Source: Moellerella wisconsensis ATCC 35017
GTDB taxonomy: Bacteria; Pseudomonadota; Gammaproteobacteria; Enterobacterales; Enterobacteriaceae
Length of the DNA stretch: 64,000 nt
Direction of reading: 5' to 3'
Assembly: GCF_001294465.1 (NCBI RefSeq)
Contig: NZ_LGAA01000018.1
Coordinates: 479,436 to 543,435 of the forward strand
Shown here: in pieces, positions 13,508 through 22,407 of the stretch
Layout of the letters: each line of letters opens with the position of its first letter
Numbering within the stretch: the stretch's first letter is position 1
Notes under the pieces: generated by a model
Databases searched by the model: none
Told to the model about the DNA's origin: nothing
What the model saw: only the letters and a program-made list of their open reading frames with translations
Program-made: the position numbers and the translations under genes

Positions 13508-13543
13508 ATCGCCTTGATAATATTGAGGCGATTCATTCATTTT
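13508..13543 (+). terminator. Possible terminator downstream of adhP
   Basis: ATCGCCTT (13508-13515) pairs with GAGGCGAT (13525-13532), ending in one G-T pair, and a T-rich stretch follows. It lies about 100 bases beyond the adhP stop. A second stem, TAGATTGG/CCAATCTA, lies between 13430 and 13465 but has no T run. Confidence 0.45.
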
Positions 13544-13977
13544 ATGATATCAGCCTGAGTAGATATCCATCCGTCTATTAATCCCATAACTTCTTAGTTT
13601 TGATTGATACCGCATTAGAGTAGGAAAATTCATAATTTAAATTACAGGCTCCATTTACAGGGCCAACGCTAGAATTTTGATCTATATCTTATTAGTATTA
13701 TGACAAATGACCGGCTCTACTTTTTCATCAATAACCATCTTCCTCTGGTATTATTCCGTACAAATGTTCTCCGTTATACAATTTTGTGTTAATACTAGAA
13801 ATAATGCTCGGCATTAATAATAGCCACATCACTAACGCATTATTTTCGTCATACTCATTTTTAATGCGCTTTAAACTACTTTTAAGTTTTATCGCGGCAC
13901 TATTGCCGTTTTCTTCAACAAATTGTTTTTTATTTGTTTAAACAGCCGCAGAAAATAGAAAAAAATCAAATATTCAG
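13544..13977. other. Intergenic region upstream of tRNA-Ser, nothing recognised
   Basis: This non-coding stretch between the possible adhP terminator and the tRNA promoter has scattered stops in all frames. I see no repeat, attachment-site duplication or RNA motif in it. Confidence 0.4.
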
Positions 13978-14006
13978 TTGACGATGAAGGTGCTTTTCCC
14001 TATAGT
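13978..14006 (+). promoter_or_regulatory. Sigma-70 promoter of tRNA-Ser with GC-rich discriminator
   Basis: TTGACG (13978-13983), exactly 17 bases, then TATAGT (14001-14006). It is followed directly by a GC-rich discriminator (AGCGCCCC), the hallmark of stable-RNA promoters under stringent control. Transcription should start near 14013, leaving a leader of about 65 bases to be processed. Confidence 0.8.
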
Positions 14007-14077
14007 AGCGCCCCGTTGCAGAGTGAGTTACAGCGCATATTAGCGCCAACTGAGTAACATAATTTGTGACCAAAATT

Positions 14078-14167
14078 GGTGAGGTGTCCGAGAGGCTTAA
14101 GGAGCACGCCTGGAAAGTGTGTATACGTGAAAACGTATCGAGGGTTCGAATCCCTCCCTCACCGCCA
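14078..14167 (+). tRNA. tRNA-Ser(GGA)
   Basis: A complete class II tRNA of 90 nt with encoded CCA. Acceptor arms GGTGAGG (14078-14084) and CCTCACC (14157-14163) pair fully, followed by discriminator G and CCA. The anticodon loop CTGGAAA gives anticodon GGA (14112-14114), which reads UCC and UCU. The long variable arm TACGT-GAAA-ACGTA and the T-loop GGTTCGAATCC are clear. It is nearly identical to the E. coli Ser-GGA tRNA as I recall it. The gene is a single transcription unit with its own promoter and terminator. Confidence 0.98.
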
Positions 14168-14177
14168 TCTTCGATAA

Positions 14178-14207
14178 AAAAGCCCAGATGAAAATCTGGG
14201 CTTTTTT
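14178..14207 (+). terminator. Terminator of tRNA-Ser
   Basis: AGCCCAGAT (14181-14189), GAAA tetraloop, ATCTGGGCT (14194-14202), flanked by A and T runs. Confidence 0.9.
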
Positions 14208-14439
14208 ACATGCTAAAATGCTTTCTCTACCACTGTTCATTCTCTCCTTATACATCCTCGAAGCTATAACCTAATTTGCCCTCGGTTATTATGTTATAAT
14301 CATTAGCAATTATATTGGATTAGATAAACCACATTCTGCAGTTTTTTTGATAAATAACAGCCTCTCGACGATTAAACGGCGTATGATCCCTGTCGTTTCT
14401 CTCTTTTCTTAACCACCCTGTTATTCTGGTAGGGGTACA

Positions 14440-16128
14440 ATGAATACAAAAAAAATTAATAGTTTACGTCCATTTAGTGCATTAATTGATTCCTGTTGGA
14501 AAGAAAAATACTCTTTCGCTCGTTTTATTCGTGATCTTATTGCAGGGATTACTGTCGGGATCATTGCTATTCCTTTAGCGATGGCGCTGGCAATTGCCAG
14601 TGGGGTTCCGCCACAATACGGGCTCTATACCGCGGCTATTGCTGGGATTGTGATTGCGATTTCTGGCGGCTCACGCTATAGCGTTTCAGGGCCGACCGCC
14701 GCATTTGTGGTGATTTTATATCCGGTATCGCAACAATATGGGCTGAGTGGCTTACTTATCGCGACATTGATGTCCGGTATTATTTTGCTAGCAATGGGCT
14801 TTGCCCGTTTTGGTAAATTTATTGAATATATTCCGGTCTCGGTCACGCTAGGATTCACCTCCGGGATCGCTATCACTATTGCCACCATGCAAATCAAAGA
14901 TTTCTTTGGTTTAGAGATGGCACATGTTCCGGAAAACTATGTCGATAAAGTTATCGCTTTGGCTCAATCAATGCCAACACTGCACTTTAGCGATACTCTG
15001 ATCGGTTTAACCACCTTATTAATTTTAATCTACTGGCCCAAACTGCGATTAAAGTTACCCGGTCACTTACCTGCATTAGTCGCGGGAACGGTAGTCATGG
15101 CAATTTTGGCCTATTTTGACCATCCTGTTGCCACCATTGGCTCTCAGTACAGTTATTTTCTCAGTGATGGGACACAAGGCCAAGGCATTCCACCTATCCT
15201 GCCGCAGTTTGTCCTACCGTGGGAATTACCGGGAAATGCACCACTCTCTTGGGCAACCATCACCGCATTAATGCCCGCGGCTTTTTCTATGGCGGTATTG
15301 GGCGCAATAGAATCATTATTGTGTGCCGTGGTGCTGGACAACATGACCGGTACAAAACATCATTCAAACAGTGAGTTAGTCGGCCAAGGTTTGGGCAATA
15401 TTGTGGCGCCATTTTTTGGTGGGATCACTGCAACAGCCGCAATCGCCCGCTCTGCGGCTAATGTTCGTGCGGGTGCGACTTCGCCAGTCTCCGCCATCGT
15501 GCATTCTATCTTGGTACTACTAACTCTATTAATTTTGGCTCCGCTGCTATCTTATTTACCCTTAGCCGCGATGTCCGCTCTGTTACTAATAGTCGCATGG
15601 AATATGAGCGCCGCGCCCAAAGTGATCGATTTACTGCGCCGTGCCCCCAAAGACGATATTATTGTGTTATTGATTTGCTTATCATTAACCGTATTATTCG
15701 ATATGGTGATTGCGATTACTGTCGGCATCGTGCTAGCCTCTTTATTATTTATGCGTCGTATCGCTAACATGACACGTATCAGCGAACTTGCCGAAACGGA
15801 TCCTGAGAAGAAACTGTTGGTAGTACGGATTAACGGCCCATTATTTTTTGCTGCCGCTGAGCGTATTTTTGAGGAGTTAAGGCTTAAAAGCGCCGGTTGC
15901 GATACCATTATCATGCAGTGGGATGCCGTTCCAGTACTAGATGCAGGTGGATTAGAAGCTTTTCAGAAATTTATCGATGAAGTAAAAAAAGATACTCATA
16001 TCGCAGTCTGTGAAATCCCATTCCAACCATTAAAAACCTTAGCTCGCGCTCGGGTTACCCCCATTGAGAACGTGCTCAGTTTCCATAACTCTGTCGATAG
16101 TGCCTTAAATACCTTGGGATTAAAATAA
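14440..16128 (+). CDS. dauA: SulP-family C4-dicarboxylate/anion transporter DauA
   Basis: DauA (YchM) is an inner-membrane SLC26/SulP transporter that takes up succinate, aspartate and fumarate at acidic pH in E. coli. The 562-residue protein has the family layout: a cytoplasmic start, about 14 membrane segments to roughly residue 430, then a C-terminal STAS domain. Matching blocks include [75 protein letters not shown] and the STAS segment [15 protein letters not shown]. In E. coli this gene lies beside prs-ispE-lolB; here it is separated from them by about 15 kb, so rearrangement has occurred. Confidence 0.94.
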   Translation: MNTKKINSLRPFSALIDSCWKEKYSFARFIRDLIAGITVGIIAIPLAMALAIASGVPPQYGLYTAAIAGIVIAISGGSRYSVSGPTAAFVVILYPVSQQYGLSGLLIATLMSGIILLAMGFARFGKFIEYIPVSVTLGFTSGIAITIATMQIKDFFGLEMAHVPENYVDKVIALAQSMPTLHFSDTLIGLTTLLILIYWPKLRLKLPGHLPALVAGTVVMAILAYFDHPVATIGSQYSYFLSDGTQGQGIPPILPQFVLPWELPGNAPLSWATITALMPAAFSMAVLGAIESLLCAVVLDNMTGTKHHSNSELVGQGLGNIVAPFFGGITATAAIARSAANVRAGATSPVSAIVHSILVLLTLLILAPLLSYLPLAAMSALLLIVAWNMSAAPKVIDLLRRAPKDDIIVLLICLSLTVLFDMVIAITVGIVLASLLFMRRIANMTRISELAETDPEKKLLVVRINGPLFFAAAERIFEELRLKSAGCDTIIMQWDAVPVLDAGGLEAFQKFIDEVKKDTHIAVCEIPFQPLKTLARARVTPIENVLSFHNSVDSALNTLGLK

Positions 16129-16133
16129 TCCCT

Positions 16134-16168
16134 GTGGCTAGCAGCTCTATTAATATGCTGCTAGCCAC
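16134..16168 (+). terminator. Strong hairpin after dauA
   Basis: A perfect 12-bp stem (GTGGCTAGCAGC at 16134-16145 with GCTGCTAGCCAC at 16157-16168) begins 5 bases after the dauA stop. No T run follows, so it may be a factor-dependent or mRNA-stabilising 3' hairpin. Confidence 0.5.
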
Positions 16169-16454
16169 TATAACGGCAGTAATGCTCGGTTTAACTAGCG
16201 AAATAACCAAAATATTAATGCCCAAGTTATTGCAATGATAAGCGTGAGATTACAAGCATATCATCGCCACTCGGGCATTAAGTTAATGGTAATATAGCTA
16301 TATTGGGTTACACACTGTCGCTCATGGTGACTACATTTCATGCCAGCTATATTGTGATGCAACGCTATCGCATTGAAGACAATATTGTATGGACATACAG
16401 GCTGTACTTTAAATTATATAAGGCTATGCTCAGCTTAGTTAAGTCTCGCGTGGA
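16169..16454. other. Intergenic region between dauA and the GH15 gene
   Basis: This convergent spacer has no supported gene. A small plus-strand ORF that starts here runs into the antisense of the GH15 gene and has no recognisable product. Confidence 0.4.
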
Positions 16455-18764
16455 TCAAGCTATTATATCAATCTGCCAATCACGCCCTTCCCAGCCTCGT
16501 CCATCAAACCTACGAGTAAATTGTAGCGTTTTTCCACCTAATCCACTGACATTCACCATAACACCATACAGCCCTAAACCAAGGGGTTGACTGGTTTGTT
16601 CTTTAATATCCTGCCAATTATCATAGCCATAATGCAAAACAAAAGGCTCTTGAGACTCAATCCAAAGCTCATGACTCACAGGTACTGCGCCACAAGATAA
16701 ATTATCACGCCAATGACGCGCGCGGGCAACCGGTGGCTGATCGCGATAGCGTCCACTGACCGATGTTAACTGCTCAATAGCCACACCGGTTTTTTGTACA
16801 TAAATAAGTTTAATCAGTTCTGCATGCGCCCAAATCAATGGCATCGCACTGCCACTAGGTCTGCCGGTAATTAATCCCCGCTCTGGGATGCTAGGCTTAT
16901 CCCAAATTTGCTCAGGCAACATTCCCCCCGTACTGGCAGAGGCTAAAATAGCGTTCAAATACGGCTGAATATCTTCTTTGCACGCTGCGGCATAGTAACC
17001 ACGTTCACCACTGAGTAATGGCCATAATCGCCCAACACCGCTACCATCAAATGCGCGTCCATCATCATGCTCACCATAACCATCTTGATTATAACGATAA
17101 TAATAAGGACCCGCAGGCAATTGAACACACAGTAATTTATCCACCAGCTTAGTGGTATCTTGAATACGCTTATCTGATGCTTTACGTAACCCTAAGCGCA
17201 CTAAATACAGATATTCCATCCCTATTAGTGCTCGGGTGTTAATGGTTTCATTATTGCGATTACGCAACATCACCTCACCAAAACGCGCAGAATGGCAATT
17301 AGGATTTAAGCGGATATAGTGACCAGAAATAGCTAACTCCCGATCAAGTTGGGTATTGGCTACATACACCCAGGATTCTAAACGCTCATTCCAATCATCA
17401 GCTAAATCAAGAGCGTATTGCTTATCGCCGTCCTCAAGAAAGCCCGCTTGTGCCCCCGCCACTAATGCTGCAATTGAAACGGACAAAGTAAATGGATTAA
17501 TACCGGAGTTTTCTTCCCAGCGATCTTGTGGACTGGCTGGACCATATTGAGCAATAAATGACAGCGCCTTACGCGCCATTTTTATCGCGGCTCCTTGCAT
17601 TTCGCCAAGTAATCCTTGTTCATGAAGTTTTGCCGCAAATAGTACCGGCAAAGCTACTTCATCTAATTGAATTCCCTGCCAATAAGGTTGACCATCAGTA
17701 AAATTATTCTGCATCCAATGACCATCTGGCTGCTGAATAGCAATTAAATAAGCCATTAAAGCACGGACTTCAGCGATTAAACCACACGCCAACATCGCAA
17801 AACCAACTTCGACAGAATCTCGAGGCCATACCAGATGATATCCCCCCGGGTCTTTATGAGTATCGCCCCACGGAGTACTTAGACTAGCCACTAACGCTCC
17901 CGGGAAATTACGTCCCTCATGGGTTTTTATAACAGCAATCGAAGTACGAACTGCATCGGATAATCTTTTTGGCAATTTATCCAATCCCGGAAAATTGACA
18001 GTTTCATGCCATGCTGCCCATAAATAGGCATATTGTCGCCGTGCTTCTGGATAACCTGCCGCCAACGAGCTATGGGCTAAGGTCGCCGCGCCTTGTGCGC
18101 TGTCTGAAAAAGCTAACGCTAGTACTCCAGAATTACAGTTAAGCTCACCCATCATAGCTATATTGCCGGGGCCAGCTTGCTGATATTCCCAGCGCATACA
18201 ACCATTTTGATGAAAATCTTGCCATCCATCTGAGCAACCAACATAGCCAACACTCCCTCGAGTAAAGCCATTTTTTGCCGCTAATATTAAATGATGGTCT
18301 TTTTTATGCGCCACTAACCCTTGTGCTGATATTGAGCCGTAATTGTTATCGCCATCTCCCGCTAAATGGGGAGCTAATAATGGGTATAGCTTTAACCCTT
18401 CGCCTTCAAGCTGGTATTTTATTAACAGTACGTCACGGGCAGGATCAGTAATAATCTCAAGTTCAAGACGATAACGTTCATGCTGATGGACAATTTTTGG
18501 CAGAGGTAAAGAAGATGATGGTGTAGTTAATTCATACTGATGGACACGCTTGACTTCTGACCAAAAATCATCTCCTGCGATAATGAAACCTAGATCACGG
18601 ATCTGCGGGGTGCTGCACGAGGGCCAATAAACTTCATTTAAGATGCCATAACCCAGAGTAAACCACACGCGGCCTTGTCCTATTGCCGTCCCAACCATAT
18701 CTTTAGCGCTACTGGTCCACGTTGCTGTACTTCCTGGCCCGCCGGGGGCTTGTTGTTCGCTCAT
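16455..18764 (-). CDS. GH15 family glucoamylase-like glycoside hydrolase
   Basis: A 769-residue two-domain enzyme. Residues up to about 260 look like the beta-rich N-terminal domain of bacterial glucoamylase/glucodextranase; the rest is the (alpha/alpha)6 barrel of GH15. Key motifs are HLVWPRDSVEVGF, the general-acid site WEE (Glu417), RFG, DGSGVGRLWPLLSGERG, and the general-base site LPEQIWD (Glu618). GH15 enzymes release glucose from the non-reducing ends of alpha-glucans. I see no secretion signal, so it probably acts inside the cell. The ATG at 18764 has a GGAGA site; the TTG six codons upstream does not. It lies downstream of a sugar kinase gene and divergent from glgBA, which points to glycogen turnover. 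Confidence 0.85.
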   Translation of the reverse strand: MSEQQAPGGPGSTATWTSSAKDMVGTAIGQGRVWFTLGYGILNEVYWPSCSTPQIRDLGFIIAGDDFWSEVKRVHQYELTTPSSSLPLPKIVHQHERYRLELEIITDPARDVLLIKYQLEGEGLKLYPLLAPHLAGDGDNNYGSISAQGLVAHKKDHHLILAAKNGFTRGSVGYVGCSDGWQDFHQNGCMRWEYQQAGPGNIAMMGELNCNSGVLALAFSDSAQGAATLAHSSLAAGYPEARRQYAYLWAAWHETVNFPGLDKLPKRLSDAVRTSIAVIKTHEGRNFPGALVASLSTPWGDTHKDPGGYHLVWPRDSVEVGFAMLACGLIAEVRALMAYLIAIQQPDGHWMQNNFTDGQPYWQGIQLDEVALPVLFAAKLHEQGLLGEMQGAAIKMARKALSFIAQYGPASPQDRWEENSGINPFTLSVSIAALVAGAQAGFLEDGDKQYALDLADDWNERLESWVYVANTQLDRELAISGHYIRLNPNCHSARFGEVMLRNRNNETINTRALIGMEYLYLVRLGLRKASDKRIQDTTKLVDKLLCVQLPAGPYYYRYNQDGYGEHDDGRAFDGSGVGRLWPLLSGERGYYAAACKEDIQPYLNAILASASTGGMLPEQIWDKPSIPERGLITGRPSGSAMPLIWAHAELIKLIYVQKTGVAIEQLTSVSGRYRDQPPVARARHWRDNLSCGAVPVSHELWIESQEPFVLHYGYDNWQDIKEQTSQPLGLGLYGVMVNVSGLGGKTLQFTRRFDGRGWEGRDWQIDIIA

Positions 18765-18963
18765 TTGTATTCTCCAATTCAAAGAGAGAACACCATTGAC
18801 TGCTCTAATGCATAATTATCGATTATGTATCAGCTGCGTGTGTTCCAACTTTATACCAATCAGGTAGGCCTGGTTATCCAGCTATTTACCTAAAATTAAA
18901 CCCTCATTGAGCTCCGTTAACACCTAAAAATCAATAAGATATGCACACTCCACCCTCAATGGG

Positions 18964-19704
18964 TTATTGCCCCCAAATTCTAAGCCCGCCCAGAAACGCC
19001 TTGTCGTTATCGCCACGGCGAACATGTTCAGGCAGTTCGGTGAAATGATGAATATTACCGCCTCCGATCACCACATAGTCCGGCATAAGCGCCTGATAAA
19101 AAATATCGATGATACTCAGGACACTTTGGCGCCAAACATCATCGCCAACAGACTCACGATAATGCTCACTGGCATAGTATTCATAATCATGCTCAAGGTA
19201 AGGAAGATGAGCAATTTCCATCGGTTGTAATTGCTGATTCACTATCAACGAACTTCCCAATCCTGTTCCTAGGCCTAAAAACAACATACTCCCACCTTGA
19301 TAACTACCAACGGCTTGCATTGCGGCATCATTGATTAAACGTATCGGACAGGCAAAAGCTTCAGCTAAATCGAAATCAACCCAGCCAGGACCTAAATTTA
19401 CCGGCTCTTTTAAGATACGATTACCAGAAATAGGCGATGGAAAACCAATACTGACACCATCAAATAAAGTCGGATTAACATATTGATTAACATCTTGAAT
19501 GAATTTTTCCGGCGTCATCGTATGCCCAGATACAAACTCAATCGCCGGCGTATTAGGTTCAGCATATAGTTTGATGTGGGTACCACCGACATCAATAACT
19601 AGAATTCGTTGCGTGGTAGGCACTTCTGAGAGAGTTATCACACACGAGGTTTTATTTGTGCAAGGCAGAGGTTTTGTTACAGAAATAGAGTGTGTGCAAG
19701 ACAT
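18964..19704 (-). CDS. ROK-type sugar kinase, probable glucokinase
   Basis: A 246-residue protein of the ASKHA kinase fold. The phosphate-1 loop is VIDVGGTHIK near residue 36, the sugar-binding segment NLGPGWVDFDL follows, then LINDAAMQAVGSYQGG with the catalytic-type Asp, and the adenosine/phosphate-2 loop FLGLGTGLGSSLI. The zinc motif CxCGxxGCxE of classical ROK kinases is absent, and the protein is short. That resembles the polyphosphate-glucokinase branch, but phosphate donor choice cannot be read here. About 35 residues precede the first motif. GAGG lies 10 bases before the ATG. Its gene leads the unit with GH15, so free glucose released there is the likely substrate (inference). Confidence 0.7.
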   Translation of the reverse strand: MSCTHSISVTKPLPCTNKTSCVITLSEVPTTQRILVIDVGGTHIKLYAEPNTPAIEFVSGHTMTPEKFIQDVNQYVNPTLFDGVSIGFPSPISGNRILKEPVNLGPGWVDFDLAEAFACPIRLINDAAMQAVGSYQGGSMLFLGLGTGLGSSLIVNQQLQPMEIAHLPYLEHDYEYYASEHYRESVGDDVWRQSVLSIIDIFYQALMPDYVVIGGGNIHHFTELPEHVRRGDNDKAFLGGLRIWGQ

Positions 19705-20188
19705 AAAAATAAATCCTCGTGTTTAGCGTTAAGCATAAATTTTTTATTAATTACCAGAAACTTTTTCGCTTATACCGATATACTCTAAAATAACAGTTTT
19801 AACGAATAATTTTTTCTCTTTTATTAACGAAATAATTTACTATAAATTACAATCAATAATTGATAATAAATTTAACTTCCATTTTAATAAAAAAGTATAA
19901 CCACAAAATATCTTTATAAAAGTAAAAACAATGTAAATTAAATAAAATTTAACCGCAGACTTATAATGACTATCACCAAATGACTTACTTGGAATTAAAC
20001 TCATTATTTATAAATTAATTAAAACATTTCATTTTATTTGTAATTATAATCATCTATGCTTGTTTTAAATATAAAAAGAAATCATCATACACAACAAGAA
20101 AATAGTCTGAGTTTAATATACTTTCTATCGCCATCTAAAAACATAAATAATATCTAAGATATTTATTCCAGGAGAGATCAGGGAAACA
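19705..20188. other. Divergent promoter region of the alpha-glucan locus
   Basis: This 484-base, very A+T-rich spacer lies between the divergent kinase/GH15 unit and glgBA and must contain both promoters. TATACT at 20117-20122 is a candidate -10 for glgB but has no clear -35. No gene was seen. Confidence 0.45.
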
Positions 20189-22405
20189 ATGGAGCCGAAA
20201 TTAAACTCAAAAAAAATTATTAATAAATTATTTTCCGGAAGTTATCGCGATCCATTTTCATTTCTTGGCATGCATAGACATAAAGAAGTCATATATTTTC
20301 GTGTGTTACTTCCTAATGCTCAACAAATAACGGTATTAGATAGGTTAACGGCAGCCCCCGTACTTCAATTATCTTGTATAGATCAACGTGGTTTTTTTTG
20401 CGGTTATACTCGCGACTTAGATGCTAACTTTAATTATATTTTGCACATTAACTGGGGAAATTCTCAGCAAATTATCGAAGACCCCTACCGATTTGGAACA
20501 TTACTTAGTGATACAATAAATCAAACTGGAAATAATATATTTTCATTTGAAATATTAGGCGCCCATTTACGCCAGCTTGATGATATTGTAGGAACACATT
20601 TTTGTCTTTGGGCACCTAATGCCCAACGTGTTTCAGTAGTCGGTGATTTTAATTTTTGGGATGGTCGTCGATATCCCATGCGTTATCATCCTAAAAGTGG
20701 TATTTGGGAAATTTTTCTTCCTGCAATTCCCGCTGGAACTCGCTATAAATATGAAATACTCGATGCAAACGGTGAAATTCAATTAAAGTCCGACCCTTAC
20801 GCATTTTGCAGTCAATTACGCCCAGATACCACATCGGTGGTTTCACCGCTTCCGCCAAAATATCAATCAACAAAACAACCAACCCAAGCGAATCAACGTA
20901 ATCAACCGATTTCTATTTATGAGGTTCATCTTGGCTCATGGCGACGCCCACACCATAATAATCACTGGCTGAGTTATCGCGAATTAGCACAAACACTGCT
21001 TCCTTATGTAAAACACATGGGGTTTACCCATGTAGAAATATTGCCTATTAGTGAACATCCATTCGATGGTTCTTGGGGCTATCAACCTTTAAATATTTAT
21101 TCCCCTACTCGTCGTTATGGCTCACCGCAAGATTTAATCTTTTTTATTAATGAAGCACATCGACAAGGTATTCATGTGATCCTTGATTGGGTTCCTGGTC
21201 ATTTTCCCTCTGATCCCAGTGGGTTAGCAAACTTTGATGGAACGCCATTATATGAATATGCCGATCCGAAAGAAGGTCGTCATCGTGATTGGAATACCCT
21301 AGTTTATGACTATCGCAGCCCCGAGGTACGCCAATTCTTAGCCGATAATGCAGTTTACTGGATTGAACGTTTTGGCTTCGATGGGCTGCGAGTTGATGCT
21401 GTTGCTTCCATGATTTATCGTAACTATAGCCGACCTGACGGTGAATGGATCGCTAATGAATATGGCGGCAATATTAATCTTGAAGCCGTCTCTTTGCTGC
21501 AAAATATCAATCAGCAACTGCATAAAATACAGCCCGATATATTACTATCTGCTGAAGAATCAACCGATTTTACCGGCGTCACTCTTCCGCCCTCTGTCGG
21601 AGGATTAGGTTTTAACTATAAATGGAATATGGGATGGATGCACGATACGCTAGATTACCTGCAACTTAACCCTCTTATTCGTAAGTTTCATCATAATAAA
21701 CTGACTTTTAGCGTAATGTATGCATGGAGCGAAAATTATATTTTACCTTTATCTCACGATGAAGTCGTCCATGGAAAAGGCTCGTTACTGCACAAAATGT
21801 CCGGCTCTCCCGAGCAAAAATTTGCCACTCTACGCGCCTATTATGGCTTTATGTGGGCGCATCCCGGTAAAAAACTGCTTTTTATGGGCGGTGAAATCGC
21901 TCAATGGCGAGAATGGGATCATGACGGAGAATTGGACTGGGCATTAGTGGAGCAGCCAACTAGCCCGCATGCGGGTGTACAACGTTTGGTTAAAGACCTC
22001 AATTTCACGTATCGCAATACACCAGCACTGTACGATAACGATCATAATCCGCATAGCTTTGAATGGCTTATCGTTGATGATAACGATAATTCAGTATTTG
22101 CTTTTATTCGTTACGCCTCGAATGGTGATCCATTATTAATTGTGAGCCATTTTACGCCAGTAATCCGTACGCATTACCGTATTGGCGTCAAAGTGGCCGG
22201 GGAATATCAAATTCTTCTAAACAGTAATGCGTCTATTTATGGCGGGGATGATATCCACAGCGGCACAACTATTTACAGCCAGCCTATCAAATCTCACGGC
22301 TGTAATAACTCAATTGAGCTAACTCTCCCGCCATTATCAACACTGTACCTTAATCTTAAATTATCGTTACAAGCGCATAGCCAACCACAAAGGAGTGAGG
22401 CATAA
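20189..22405 (+). CDS. glgB: 1,4-alpha-glucan branching enzyme
   Basis: GlgB makes alpha-1,6 branches in glycogen. The 738-residue protein has the usual order: N1 domain, CBM48 (THFCLWAPNAQRVSVVGDFN near residue 140) and the GH13 barrel. Catalytic signatures are DWVPGHFPSD, GLRVDAVASMIY (nucleophile Asp), LSAEEST (acid/base Glu) and PLSHDEVVHGK. The first about 120 residues and the 5' DNA are more A+T rich than the rest. The stop is two bases from the glgA start, and an AGGAG at its 3' end serves glgA, so the two genes form an operon. glgX, glgC and glgP, present in the E. coli operon, are absent here. Confidence 0.96.
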   Translation: MEPKLNSKKIINKLFSGSYRDPFSFLGMHRHKEVIYFRVLLPNAQQITVLDRLTAAPVLQLSCIDQRGFFCGYTRDLDANFNYILHINWGNSQQIIEDPYRFGTLLSDTINQTGNNIFSFEILGAHLRQLDDIVGTHFCLWAPNAQRVSVVGDFNFWDGRRYPMRYHPKSGIWEIFLPAIPAGTRYKYEILDANGEIQLKSDPYAFCSQLRPDTTSVVSPLPPKYQSTKQPTQANQRNQPISIYEVHLGSWRRPHHNNHWLSYRELAQTLLPYVKHMGFTHVEILPISEHPFDGSWGYQPLNIYSPTRRYGSPQDLIFFINEAHRQGIHVILDWVPGHFPSDPSGLANFDGTPLYEYADPKEGRHRDWNTLVYDYRSPEVRQFLADNAVYWIERFGFDGLRVDAVASMIYRNYSRPDGEWIANEYGGNINLEAVSLLQNINQQLHKIQPDILLSAEESTDFTGVTLPPSVGGLGFNYKWNMGWMHDTLDYLQLNPLIRKFHHNKLTFSVMYAWSENYILPLSHDEVVHGKGSLLHKMSGSPEQKFATLRAYYGFMWAHPGKKLLFMGGEIAQWREWDHDGELDWALVEQPTSPHAGVQRLVKDLNFTYRNTPALYDNDHNPHSFEWLIVDDNDNSVFAFIRYASNGDPLLIVSHFTPVIRTHYRIGVKVAGEYQILLNSNASIYGGDDIHSGTTIYSQPIKSHGCNNSIELTLPPLSTLYLNLKLSLQAHSQPQRSEA

Positions 22406-22407
22406 AA

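Noticed and set aside
14078..14167. tRNA as the edge of a genomic island
   Set aside because: The genes on both sides are core or metabolic, with no integrase or direct repeat of the tRNA end.
15552..15914. 120-residue minus-strand ORF opposite dauA
   Set aside because: Shadow frame of a conserved membrane-protein gene; Ser/Ile/Asn-rich composition is typical of antisense to hydrophobic codons.
16303..16590. 95-residue plus-strand ORF next to the GH15 gene
   Set aside because: Its second half is antisense to the GH15 coding sequence, and the first half has no ribosome-binding site or similarity.
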